Shown: piece by piece, positions 25,056 through 32,978 of the stretch
Layout: every line of letters begins with the position of its first letter
Numbering within the stretch: the first letter of the stretch is position 1
Source of the DNA: Jannaschia faecimaris
GTDB lineage: Bacteria > Pseudomonadota > Alphaproteobacteria > Rhodobacterales > Rhodobacteraceae
Direction: 5' to 3'
DNA: 64,000 nt
Assembly (NCBI RefSeq): GCF_900107415.1
Contig: NZ_FNPX01000013.1
Span: 1-64,000 of the forward strand
Notes under the pieces: model-generated
Told to the model about the DNA's origin: nothing
The model's input: only the letters and a program-made list of their open reading frames with translations
The model's database searches: none
Position numbers and translations under genes: made by a program

Positions 25056-26249
25056 TCAATCTCCGCTTTCGGATTTCATCATCTCGTCGCCGTCGTCCGG
25101 ACCAACGTTAGGCATCGCCCAGCGCAGAACGCCCTCGGTCATGGCACCGACGCCCAGGAACACGAGCGACACATTCAGGACCCAGCCCACGAAGGGAATG
25201 AAATTCAAAAGCGCCATACCCGTCACCGCCGCGGCCAGCACGGCCAGACGCACCAGAAAACTCGGACTGTCGCCCAGACCCGCCGCCTGCGCGATAGCCA
25301 TCGCCAGGACGTAAGCCCCAAGCAAGTATCCCAGAATCCAGGCCAGGATCACGGCGAGGACGGCAATCGGAACAAGCGGGATGCCGATGACCGTCAGTAT
25401 CGCAACCGGGATAACCCCGATCAGCGCCGAAATCCCCAGTCCGCCCGTCAGGATGGTCAGGCCGGGTCGGTTCAATGCCATCCGCCGCATATTCGCGACG
25501 CCATTCGGCATGAGCGCAAGGAATGTCGCCCCGGTGGCCAAAAGGAACGCCAGCATCAGGAGGTAGCCCCCGCCGATCGTCGCGGCCGAAGGCTGACCGC
25601 GCATGCCCTCCCAGCCCATCTCGTCATAGTTATTCCAGGTTCCGCCCTCGATGTATTCGTAGCTGACGCGTCCGGCGGTGGCGACATCGGGCGGAACGGT
25701 AATCTCCTCGGGCAGGGCAAGGGTCAACTGTCCGTCCACCCGCGCGTCTGGCCCGAAGCTAAGCGTGTCCGCAAGGATACGAACGTCGCCTCCGACGGGG
25801 CCATCCAGAAACACCTCCGACGCGACGACCACCAGCGAACCGTCAACCGAACCCCGCGATGTCGCCGTCCCGCCGAACAGGCGGGCGTTTCCCGCGATGT
25901 CGGTGCCGGTGTCCAGCGTGACGATGAAACCCGAAAGGGTCACGTCGCCGCCGACCTCACCATCCAGTCGCACGCGCGCGCCAGCCGCCGTGACATCACC
26001 CCCGGTCCGCCCCTCGACGTCGATGGAAAAACCTGCAGCATGGACGTCCTCAGCCACCTGACCGCGGGTGACGATCTGTGCCCCCGAAACCAGAAGATCA
26101 CGTAGCACGTTCTGCGCCTCCTCAACGCGCGCGCCACTCACCAAGCGGTCGCCTCCGACGGTCGTGCCGAATTGCTCTGCAGTGGTTGGGACAGCGGCTG
26201 CCGCGACCGCCAAGGCCACAGCGCTTGCAGTCAGAAACCTGTACGTCAT
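25056..26249 (-). CDS. bactofilin-like beta-solenoid fused to a multi-span membrane domain
   Basis: The 397-residue protein has a signal peptide (residues 1-24, MTYRFLTASAVALAVAAAAV...), then about 150 residues of repeating GGDV/G-x-V strands (TGGDVTAAGARVRLDGEVGG) characteristic of bactofilin-type right-handed beta helices. A region with four to five membrane helices follows (about 230-370), with an acidic tail. The solenoid would lie in the periplasm, unlike cytoplasmic bactofilins. The ATG at 26249 has GGAGA upstream; 25 upstream codons add a charged stretch before the signal peptide and are rejected. It precedes DUF3775. Function is unknown; an envelope-scaffold role is a guess. Confidence 0.75.
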   Translation of the reverse strand: MTYRFLTASAVALAVAAAAVPTTAEQFGTTVGGDRLVSGARVEEAQNVLRDLLVSGAQIVTRGQVAEDVHAAGFSIDVEGRTGGDVTAAGARVRLDGEVGGDVTLSGFIVTLDTGTDIAGNARLFGGTATSRGSVDGSLVVVASEVFLDGPVGGDVRILADTLSFGPDARVDGQLTLALPEEITVPPDVATAGRVSYEYIEGGTWNNYDEMGWEGMRGQPSAATIGGGYLLMLAFLLATGATFLALMPNGVANMRRMALNRPGLTILTGGLGISALIGVIPVAILTVIGIPLVPIAVLAVILAWILGYLLGAYVLAMAIAQAAGLGDSPSFLVRLAVLAAAVTGMALLNFIPFVGWVLNVSLVFLGVGAMTEGVLRWAMPNVGPDDGDEMMKSESGD

Positions 26250-26310
26250 CTGAAGTTCTCCGAAAGCTGGATGATCTTGTGCTTGGTACTTCATCCGGCC
26301 CGGCAACCTC

Positions 26311-26324
26311 TTGATCCTTGTCAA
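26311..26324. promoter_or_regulatory. FNR/FixK box between bactofilin-like gene and tandem usp
   Basis: TTGATCCTTGTCAA fits TTGAY-N4-RTCAA. It lies 62 bases from the minus-strand start and 54 bases from the plus-strand start, so it could serve either or both. Confidence 0.7.
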
Positions 26325-26377
26325 GAAGCCGCGCGTGCGGCGGTGCTAGCGTTTCCGAAACACCTATGGAGAGCGCC

Positions 26378-27214
26378 ATGACCATCCGCAGCATCCTGAC
26401 CTGCCTGCTCAATGAACCTTCCGCCGCGCGTCTGTCCGAGGCAGGATCAGCGTTGGCAGAACGCTTTGACGCGCATCTCGTGGGGCAACACACGATGGAG
26501 GCAGTCGTCATCTATCCCGGCATCGCCATGCACGTACCCGGCCCGACTTTCGAGACATTCAACATCGCGCAGCGCGAGGAGGGTGAGGCGATCGAAAAAG
26601 TGTTTCGGTCTGTCACCGAACGCAGGGGCGTCAATGCCGAATGGCGGTTTGTTCGGGCGGATGCGACAGCTGCATCTGATCGTATGATCGACAGCGCACG
26701 CGCCATGGATCTTGTGGTCATGGGACGGCCGGACAAGGCCTATGATCGGGCCGATCAGCGCTATGCTCTGGACCGCGTGATCCGAGACGGCGGACGGCCG
26801 GTTCTGCTGATCCCCGAGGAAGGCATGGGTGAGACGGTCGGCAAACGCATCGTGCTGGGCCACGCGGGCACGCGGGAATCCACACGGGCTACTTTCGACA
26901 TGCTGCCGCTGCTTCATAAAGGGGCGGATATCCACATCGTGCATATTGGGGACGAAGTGGACGAGTTGCGAGACAGTGCCATGACCGACATAAGTACGAC
27001 ATTGGCGCACCATGGCCACAACGTCACGATGACCCACCGCGTGCCGCACGGAAAATCCGTTGCCGAGATGCTGATCCATGAAGCGAATGAAGTCGGCGCT
27101 GACATGATCGTCGCAGGGGCCTATGGCCACTCGCGCACCTATGCCTTCTTCCTGGGGGCCACGACCGGCGGCCTTGTCGAACATTCCAAGGTGCCTGTAC
27201 TCTTCTCCGCATGA
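26378..27214 (+). CDS. tandem-domain universal stress protein
   Basis: The 278-residue protein carries two Usp domains: an atypical N-terminal one (TIRSILTCLLNEPSAARLSE) and a C-terminal one with an ATP-type loop VAGAYGHSRTYAFFLGATTG. The ATG at 26378 has GGAGAG upstream; the frame also opens 20 codons earlier, overlapping the FNR box, which would be unlikely as coding sequence. An FNR/FixK box centred 61 bases upstream suggests induction under low oxygen. Confidence 0.88.
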   Translation: MTIRSILTCLLNEPSAARLSEAGSALAERFDAHLVGQHTMEAVVIYPGIAMHVPGPTFETFNIAQREEGEAIEKVFRSVTERRGVNAEWRFVRADATAASDRMIDSARAMDLVVMGRPDKAYDRADQRYALDRVIRDGGRPVLLIPEEGMGETVGKRIVLGHAGTRESTRATFDMLPLLHKGADIHIVHIGDEVDELRDSAMTDISTTLAHHGHNVTMTHRVPHGKSVAEMLIHEANEVGADMIVAGAYGHSRTYAFFLGATTGGLVEHSKVPVLFSA

Positions 27215-27237
27215 AGTCAGGAGATAATAATCCTGCA

Positions 27238-27909
27238 TCAGGTCAGGTCGAGGTCGGCCCAGATCGGCAAATGATCCGAGGCGCGCCGTGCCTCGGGCGT
27301 ATCGAGAACGCCGCCGCCGTGAAGGCGTGTGCCGTGGCGCACGGCGAAACGGTCCAATCCGGCAAGGGGCCGCGCGGAATGGAAGCTGTGGCCCGGCGTG
27401 TGGATATCGAACTCTTCAGTCAGGGGCTCCAGGCCAGCGCTGCGGGACCATTCATTGAAATCCCCCGCGACGATGATCGGCCCTTTGTGCCCCCGAAGGC
27501 GATCGGCCAGGGCGGTCAGTTGACTGCGCCGGTGCCGCCGCATCAGCCCAAGGTGCACCGCCGCCACGATCAGGGACCGGCCCCGTGCCTCGATCCCCGC
27601 AAGCAGGGCCCCGCGCGGCTCAAGCCCCGGCAAATCGATGGCCTCGGACCACAACAGTCTGGAGCCGGGGGCCAGCAAGATCGCATTACCATGCCACCCG
27701 AGGTTCGCACCCGGCCCGACCGGCACATGTCGCCAGCCCGACCTTGCCAACAGGCCCGGCGGCAAGGCAGAGGGGCGCAGGCCCAGCCGCTTGTCGGCCT
27801 CCTGCAACGCCAGGACGTCGGCACCGATATCGTCTGCCACCCGGAGGATCCGCGCGGGGTTCCGCCGCCAGTCCAGCCCAACGGCCTTGCGGATATTGTA
27901 GCTGGCCAG
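27238..27909 (-). CDS. endonuclease/exonuclease/phosphatase family hydrolase
   Basis: The product (about 223 residues) has the EEP fold motifs: LASYNIRKAVGLDWRR, LALQEADKRLG (metal-binding Glu), LIVAAVHLGLMRRH, GDFNEWSR and the terminal SDHLPIWADL (catalytic Asp-His). EEP proteins hydrolyse phosphodiesters or phosphomonoesters; the substrate is unknown. The start is unusual: no ATG, GTG or TTG lies in frame near the first motif, and the open frame upstream runs through the divergent membrane gene. The CTG at 27909 is used here as a provisional start without a clear ribosome binding site. Confidence 0.75.
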   Translation of the reverse strand: MASYNIRKAVGLDWRRNPARILRVADDIGADVLALQEADKRLGLRPSALPPGLLARSGWRHVPVGPGANLGWHGNAILLAPGSRLLWSEAIDLPGLEPRGALLAGIEARGRSLIVAAVHLGLMRRHRRSQLTALADRLRGHKGPIIVAGDFNEWSRSAGLEPLTEEFDIHTPGHSFHSARPLAGLDRFAVRHGTRLHGGGVLDTPEARRASDHLPIWADLDLT

Positions 27910-27939
27910 CCGGACGAGCCCGGGAGGCTGCGCCCCCGT

Positions 27940-28563
27940 TTGCGACGCCGCGTGATCGTCGGTGTCTGGATCGCTTTCGCGCTGCTTGCCGTGACGGCGC
28001 TGGTCGTGGATCGACCGATCCTCGCTGCGGTGTCCACTCTGGCCTTGGCCCTGACGGTGGCCCCATTGGTTTTGGCCGCCCGGTTCCAGATCGTGCTTCC
28101 CCTGCCCTTCGTGTTGGCACTGGCCGGCTTTCTGACGGCCTCGCTTCTGCTTGGGGAGGCGTTCGACATGTACGAGCGTATCTGGTGGTGGGACATCGCG
28201 CTGCACACCGTCGCCGCCACGGGTTTGGGCATGGCGGGCTTCCTGTTCGTGCTCATGCTGTTTGAGGGGGCCCGTTTCGCTGCGCCGATCTGGGCGCTGA
28301 CACTGATTGCCGCCTGCGTGGCCATCACGCTTGGTGTCATGTGGGAGCTGTTCGAGTTTACGATGGATCACACCTTCGGCCTGACGATGCAGAAATCCGG
28401 TTTGAACGATACGATGGGCGACCTGCTGGCCGACCTCATCGGTGCGACCTTGGGCGCGCTGACGGGAACGATCTACCTGACAGGCCGCAAATTTGGCTTC
28501 GCGACCGCCCTGATCGTGCAGTTCGTGCGTATCAACGGACGATACTTCCGCAAACGAAAATGA
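27940..28563 (+). CDS. YjdF/DUF2238-like membrane protein
   Basis: The product has about 207 residues and five to six membrane helices. The motif DMYERIWWWDIALHTVAATG and the later WELFEFTMDHTFGL resemble the YjdF/DUF2238 family (D-H-x3-H and E-L-E-W patterns), whose function is unknown. The start is uncertain: TTG at 27940 follows GGGAGG by 12 bases, and GTG at 27952 is the alternative. It is divergent from the EEP gene with only about 30 bases between them. A much longer frame running upstream through the EEP gene is not coding. Confidence 0.72.
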   Translation: MRRRVIVGVWIAFALLAVTALVVDRPILAAVSTLALALTVAPLVLAARFQIVLPLPFVLALAGFLTASLLLGEAFDMYERIWWWDIALHTVAATGLGMAGFLFVLMLFEGARFAAPIWALTLIAACVAITLGVMWELFEFTMDHTFGLTMQKSGLNDTMGDLLADLIGATLGALTGTIYLTGRKFGFATALIVQFVRINGRYFRKRK

Positions 28564-28705
28564 GGTGACATGCTTCATCGGCGCATTATTCCGCATGACG
28601 CGGAACCGCGCCTTGACCACGATCATGCCGACTTGGATCACGCCGGATCCGGGGGCGATCTTGCAGGGGACGTGTGTCGAACGCCCCCTGCCCCGTCGCG
28701 AGATT

Positions 28706-29170
28706 TCACGCCGCCTCGATCTTTACCTTGCGCGCTTTCGTCTTCGCATCGCTCGGCTTGGTGATGGTCAGATGCAGTACACCGTCGGCCAGCTTGGCCT
28801 TCATCCCCTCGGAATCGGGCGAAAAGCCCAGCGGCACGACGCGGCGGAAACTGCCTGAGCGGCGCTCGACCATGCGCCAGTCCTTGCCGCTCTCTTCGCG
28901 CTTTTCGTCATGCCCACCCTTAAGAACCAGGCGATCATCAACGATCGAAACATCGATTTCGTCGGGGCTAAGTCCTGGTACCTCGGCCGTGACTTCTACC
29001 GCATCGTCGGTTTCGGACATGTCGATGGCGGGGACAAGCCGCGATCCGACTTCGGCCCGTAAACCATCGAAACGGTCAAGCAACTGGTTAAATTCCATCT
29101 GCAGTGCCGGAAGGAAAGGCCAGCCGGCACCTTGCGACACTTCGGTTTTTGTCACGTGCTTATTGGACAT
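28706..29170 (-). CDS. Hsp20 family small heat shock protein
   Basis: The 154-residue protein has an alpha-crystallin domain (about 45-145): VPAIDMSETDDAVEVTAEVP, PDEIDVSIVDDRLVLKG, and the conserved AKLADGVLHLTITKP. Small heat shock proteins hold unfolding proteins as oligomers in the cytoplasm. It is divergent from DUF2267 across an intergenic region with an FNR/FixK box 72 bases from its start. This protein resembles oxygen-stress-linked Hsp20 genes more than the ROSE-element type, and no RNA thermometer was seen. Confidence 0.92.
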   Translation of the reverse strand: MSNKHVTKTEVSQGAGWPFLPALQMEFNQLLDRFDGLRAEVGSRLVPAIDMSETDDAVEVTAEVPGLSPDEIDVSIVDDRLVLKGGHDEKREESGKDWRMVERRSGSFRRVVPLGFSPDSEGMKAKLADGVLHLTITKPSDAKTKARKVKIEAA

Positions 29171-29242
29171 ATGTCGTCTCCAGAAAAAATTTGATTTGCC
29201 ACATCGGCGGGATCAGTTTGCCCCTGGCGGACAGATCGTGCG

Positions 29243-29256
29243 TTGACGTCCGTCAA
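29243..29256. promoter_or_regulatory. FNR/FixK box between hsp20 and DUF2267
   Basis: TTGACGTCCGTCAA fits TTGAY-N4-RTCAA and is itself a near-perfect palindrome. It lies about 72 bases from both divergent start codons, in good position for shared control. Confidence 0.7.
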
Positions 29257-29330
29257 TGCGACGGATGACCGGCGTCCTAGACTTAAAGTGTGTCCGCAGG
29301 CCGCGGGACGAGCGGGATAGGAGTTGGATG

Positions 29331-29777
29331 ATGTCGGCACAGAATCTGGAAGTTCTCGATCACACGGTTCAGTTGACCCATGAATGGGTCAACGAGTTGC
29401 GCGAACGGATCGATTGGCCCAGCAGCCGCGACGCATTACGCTTGATGCGGGCGGTTCTGACCGAGGTACGTGACCACATCCCGCACGAAGAGGTCGCGCA
29501 GCTTTCGGCGCAGATGCCGCTTTTAATCCGCGGAATGTTTTTCGAGGGTTGGCGCCCCGCCATTACGCCTCTCACGGACCGCAGCGCCGAGCATTTCATC
29601 AAAGCGATTGAGGCCCGGGTGGGCCAAGTCGACGGGTACCGCGGGCGCGAGGACATCGCCGCGGTCTTTGCCACCATCGGCAATCGTGTCTCCGACGGCG
29701 AATTGCGACAGGTGCGCCATGCATTGCCCCCGGCGATCCGTGACTTCTGGCCAACGGATACGCTCGGCGGCGACTGA
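29331..29777 (+). CDS. DUF2267 family protein
   Basis: The 148-residue protein matches DUF2267: DHTVQLTHEWVNELRERIDW, SRDALRLMRAVLTEVRDHIP, VAQLSAQMPLLIRGMFFEGW, with a second repeat after residue 90. An ATAGGAG site precedes two adjacent ATG codons (29328 and 29331). The family has no assigned activity but is frequent in stress loci with Usp and Hsp20. It probably shares the FNR/FixK box with hsp20. Confidence 0.85.
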   Translation: MSAQNLEVLDHTVQLTHEWVNELRERIDWPSSRDALRLMRAVLTEVRDHIPHEEVAQLSAQMPLLIRGMFFEGWRPAITPLTDRSAEHFIKAIEARVGQVDGYRGREDIAAVFATIGNRVSDGELRQVRHALPPAIRDFWPTDTLGGD

Positions 29778-29852
29778 GTTTCAGCAAGAGAGCATTTCGC
29801 TCAAGGCCATTTCACCGAAGCCAATTTCAGTACGGTTCCGGCGATGGCGGAA

Positions 29853-30509
29853 TTACTCCGCCATCGCCAATTCCTCCAGACCGGTGCGGTCAAGGATGAT
29901 GATGCGCTGCGATGTTTCCAGCCGGATCAGGTTGCGCGTGCGCATCTTGGTCAGAGACCGGCTGACGGTTTCGACGGTCATGCACAGATAGTCGGCGATG
30001 TCGGCGCGCGGCATCTCCAACTCCACGACGAGGCGTCCCTCGACATCAGAACCATGACGGTTCGCAAGCGCGAGGATGAAGGACGCCAGTTTTCCACAGG
30101 CTCCCGGTCTTGCCATCAGCAGCAGGTGATCCTGCAACGTCTCGATCTGACGCAGGGCGGCCAGCTGAACCTGTTGATGCGTGTCGCCATCGTCTTCCGA
30201 ACCCTCCAGAACACCCCTTGGGTGAGCAAGAAGCGCTGCAGGCGAAAGCGCCTCGCAATCGGCGGAATGCCTTCCATCGGCTGAAAAGCCCACGATATCG
30301 CCTGCATGTGCAAAGCCGATCACATGGCGGCGTCCCGTCTCCAGCAGGCGGGTCAGTCGCAAGACCCCTGACACGACCTCGAAGAGGTACGACGCGGGAT
30401 CAGTCTCGCGAAAGAGAGACTCACCTTCGCGGAGCGTGCGGACAGGATGAAGTTGTATCCGGCGCGGTGCAACGTGGACGCGTCGTTCGCTAGGATTAAG
30501 CGCAAGCAT
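29853..30509 (-). CDS. Crp/Fnr family regulator, FixK-like
   Basis: The 218-residue protein has a cyclic-nucleotide-binding fold (about 20-130) and a Crp winged helix with the recognition segment MPRADIADYLCMTVETVSRS, the form found in FNR, FnrL and FixK proteins that read TTGAT half-sites. It lacks the N-terminal cysteine cluster of FNR, so it should not carry a 4Fe-4S centre itself and is more like FixK. The ATG at 30509 follows GGGGGG by 6 bases; the frame opens 27 codons earlier. It is divergent from the response regulator and near genes with matching boxes. Confidence 0.88.
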   Translation of the reverse strand: MLALNPSERRVHVAPRRIQLHPVRTLREGESLFRETDPASYLFEVVSGVLRLTRLLETGRRHVIGFAHAGDIVGFSADGRHSADCEALSPAALLAHPRGVLEGSEDDGDTHQQVQLAALRQIETLQDHLLLMARPGACGKLASFILALANRHGSDVEGRLVVELEMPRADIADYLCMTVETVSRSLTKMRTRNLIRLETSQRIIILDRTGLEELAMAE

Positions 30510-30673
30510 TTCAAACCCCCCAGTTTGGAAGCCTCCACCATCGACTTGCCTTGTCGCAGTCATTACGTGGTCAGTGTATCTTTTTGTCACAGATTGTAGC
30601 GAGAAGCGCTTTCAAAGCATGATCGGTTGGGCCAGAACCGTGCCGGATCACCATTTGCCGTCGGAGAAATGGC

Positions 30674-31387
30674 ATGAATGCACGGAGAATACTCGTCATC
30701 GACGACGAGGAGAAAATCCGCGCCTTGTTGCGCAAGACCTTCGAGAGCGAGGGCTTTGACGTGGACGAAGCCGCAGACATCGCGGCTGCGCGCCGCGCCC
30801 TGTCGGACCGCACACCGGACCTTGTGACGCTGGACCTGAACCTTGAGCGGGAGGACGGATTGGATCTAGCCCGCGAGATCAGCACTGAGACCGACATCCC
30901 CATCATCATCATCACCGGCAAAGGCGATGTCATCGACCGCGTCGTCGGGCTGGAATTGGGTGCGGACGACTATATCTGCAAGCCGTTTCATCTGCGCGAG
31001 GTTCTGGCGCGGGTGAAAACGATCTTCCGCCGGACATCGACCAAAAGTCGGCCCGACAAGTCGCCCGAGGGCCTTTTGCTGGACGGCCTGCGGATCGATC
31101 TGGACCGGATGGAAGTGCGCGACCGGAACGGTGCCCCCTGCGAAGTGACGGCGGCAGACATCAAACTTCTGCGCGCGCTTGTCGAAAATCCGATGCGGCC
31201 GCTGTCTCGGGATCGGTTGATGGACCTGGTCAACGGGACAGATTGGTCGCCACTGGACCGGACGATCGACAACCAGGTCGCGCGCCTGCGCAAGAAGATT
31301 GAACGTGACCCGGCGCATCCAGACCTGATCCGCACGGTCCGGGGCGTGGGCTATATGCTGACGGAGCGGCCGGAAATCGACCACTGA
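30674..31387 (+). CDS. OmpR-family response regulator
   Basis: The 237-residue regulator has a receiver domain with phosphoacceptor Asp54 (LVTLDLNLEREDG), acidic pocket DDEE near residue 10, Lys in YICKPFHLRE, and a C-terminal winged helix (VRDRNGAPCEVTAADIKLL ... TVRGVGYML). Its partner is probably the hybrid kinase encoded convergently; the two stops are separated by a single base. Targets are unknown. Confidence 0.92.
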   Translation: MNARRILVIDDEEKIRALLRKTFESEGFDVDEAADIAAARRALSDRTPDLVTLDLNLEREDGLDLAREISTETDIPIIIITGKGDVIDRVVGLELGADDYICKPFHLREVLARVKTIFRRTSTKSRPDKSPEGLLLDGLRIDLDRMEVRDRNGAPCEVTAADIKLLRALVENPMRPLSRDRLMDLVNGTDWSPLDRTIDNQVARLRKKIERDPAHPDLIRTVRGVGYMLTERPEIDH

Positions 31388-31388
31388 G

Positions 31389-32915
31389 TCACTCGGGCTT
31401 CTCCTTGAGTACAGTCGCGAAAGCTTCCGCCAGATCGGCTTGGCGATAGGGCTTGCGCAGCAACCGCGGTGCCCCCTCGATCCCTTCCAGGTTCGCCATT
31501 CCGCCCGAGAACCCCGAGGTCAGCAGGACTGCGACGTCAGGTCGTTCCTGACCAATGCGATGGGCCAGATCCTCGCCGGTCATCTCGCCCGGCATGATCA
31601 GATCCGTGAAGACGAGGGCCACGTCGTCGCGGGCGGTCAGAATATCCCAAGCCTCCTGCGCGTTGAACGCACCAACGACATCGAACCCGAGGGAGGCCAC
31701 GCGGGCTTCCGACAAGCGGCGGACGACAGGATCATCTTCGACCACCAGCACCATGCGCCGGTCTCCAAACGTGGCGACTTCCTTGTGTGGGAGGCTTTTG
31801 GGAAATGGCTGTTTTTCAGCCCGTGGAAAATACATCGATACGGTCGTACCCCTACCAACTTCGCTGTAAAGCGTCAGGTGGCCACCCGATTGACGCGCAT
31901 AACCATACACCATCGACAGGCCCAGACCCGTGCCCTTTCCGGGCGATTTGGTGGTGAAGAACGGCTCCAGCGCGCGACGTCGCTGATCAGGTGTCATGCC
32001 CACGCCGGTGTCGCTGACGGAAAGTCGGACGTATTGTCCGGGCGGAAACTCTACGTCCTGCGCAATGTAATCGTCGTCGATCGTCACATTCTCGACCTCC
32101 AGCCGCAGTCGGCCGCCGCCGGGCATCGCGTCCTGTGCATTCAGCGCGAGGTTGATGATCGCGGTCTGCAACTGCATCGGGTCGAGCGAGACCGGCCACG
32201 GGTCCGATCCGACACGCTCCTCGACCTCGATGCGCGCGCTGAGCGTACGTCTCAGCAGGCGCATGGTTTCTTTCACAGCCTCGCCAATATCCAGACGCTC
32301 GGGCCGAAGCTCGCCCTTGCGGGAAAACAGCAAGAGCCGGGACGTCAGATCCGCCCCCATCTCGGCAGCAGACAGCGCGTCCGTGATCAGTTCGGTGGAC
32401 TTGCCATCCACTCCGGCAAGCTCCAAAAGCTCCAGGTTACCAACGATGATCGTTAGCAAATTATTGAAATCATGCGCAATACCACCGGTCATCTGACCGA
32501 TTGCGTCCATGCGCTGGGCGCGGGTCAACGCCTCTTCCGCGATCAGCCTGCGGGTCTGATCGTGCATGATTGCAACGAATGTCGGCTCGCCGTTGATATC
32601 GGTCCGTCCCAGCGACAGATGGAGGGGAAACCTCGTTCCATCGCTGCGTTTGCCCTGAACGTCACGTCCCGATCCGATGATACGCTTGACGCCGGTTGTT
32701 AGGTACTGATCGACAAACTCCCCATGTTTAGCGGCCATGTCATCGGGCATCAGCATCGACAGGTTTTGCCCCGAAATGGCATCGGCGGAATACCGGAATA
32801 GGGTGGCCGCGGCTGCGTTGACGCGCAAAATGCGACCGTCGGCGTCTGCGATCAGGATTGCATCCACCGCAGCGCCCAGCAACGCGTCCAGCAGCGCTTT
32901 GTTATCCTCTTCCAT
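31389..32915 (-). CDS. PAS hybrid histidine kinase with FixL-type haem-PAS signature
   Basis: The 508-residue kinase has a PAS domain (about 8-125), a HisKA region with His148 in GGIAHDFNNLLT, an HATPase domain (about 245-365, with DTGVGM and GKGTGLGLSMVYGYA), and a C-terminal receiver (about 385-505, TDLIMPGE). In the PAS domain KHGEFVDQYLTTGVKRIIGS continuing GR aligns with the FixL haem region: His64 sits at the proximal haem ligand position and Arg84 at the distal Arg that contacts O2, with Ile79 in the pocket. Oxygen sensing is therefore likely, by inference. The ATG at 32915 is taken over one 14 codons earlier. No membrane helix is present. Confidence 0.9.
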   Translation of the reverse strand: MEEDNKALLDALLGAAVDAILIADADGRILRVNAAAATLFRYSADAISGQNLSMLMPDDMAAKHGEFVDQYLTTGVKRIIGSGRDVQGKRSDGTRFPLHLSLGRTDINGEPTFVAIMHDQTRRLIAEEALTRAQRMDAIGQMTGGIAHDFNNLLTIIVGNLELLELAGVDGKSTELITDALSAAEMGADLTSRLLLFSRKGELRPERLDIGEAVKETMRLLRRTLSARIEVEERVGSDPWPVSLDPMQLQTAIINLALNAQDAMPGGGRLRLEVENVTIDDDYIAQDVEFPPGQYVRLSVSDTGVGMTPDQRRRALEPFFTTKSPGKGTGLGLSMVYGYARQSGGHLTLYSEVGRGTTVSMYFPRAEKQPFPKSLPHKEVATFGDRRMVLVVEDDPVVRRLSEARVASLGFDVVGAFNAQEAWDILTARDDVALVFTDLIMPGEMTGEDLAHRIGQERPDVAVLLTSGFSGGMANLEGIEGAPRLLRKPYRQADLAEAFATVLKEKPE

Positions 32916-32978
32916 CCGTGGCCCCTCGGTTGTGCCTCCCAGACGATGACAGGTCACGCCACGTCCGACCAGTCCGGT

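Noticed and set aside
27211-28563. A 450-codon plus-strand frame as one gene
   Set aside because: Its first half is antisense to the EEP hydrolase, whose catalytic motifs are clear; only the part from about 27940 encodes a recognisable membrane protein.
28608-28630. A further FNR-like box (TTGACCACGATCAT)
   Set aside because: It breaks the consensus at the last base and lies at the 3' ends of two converging genes, not in a promoter.
27238-28641. A 467-codon minus-strand frame as one long EEP protein
   Set aside because: The N-terminal half is antisense to the DUF2238-like gene and is Gln/Arg/His-rich low complexity; the EEP fold begins near 27909.
29853-30509. A true oxygen-sensing FNR with an Fe-S cluster
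   Set aside because: The N-terminal cysteine cluster is missing; only isolated Cys are present, so a FixK-like regulator is the better description.
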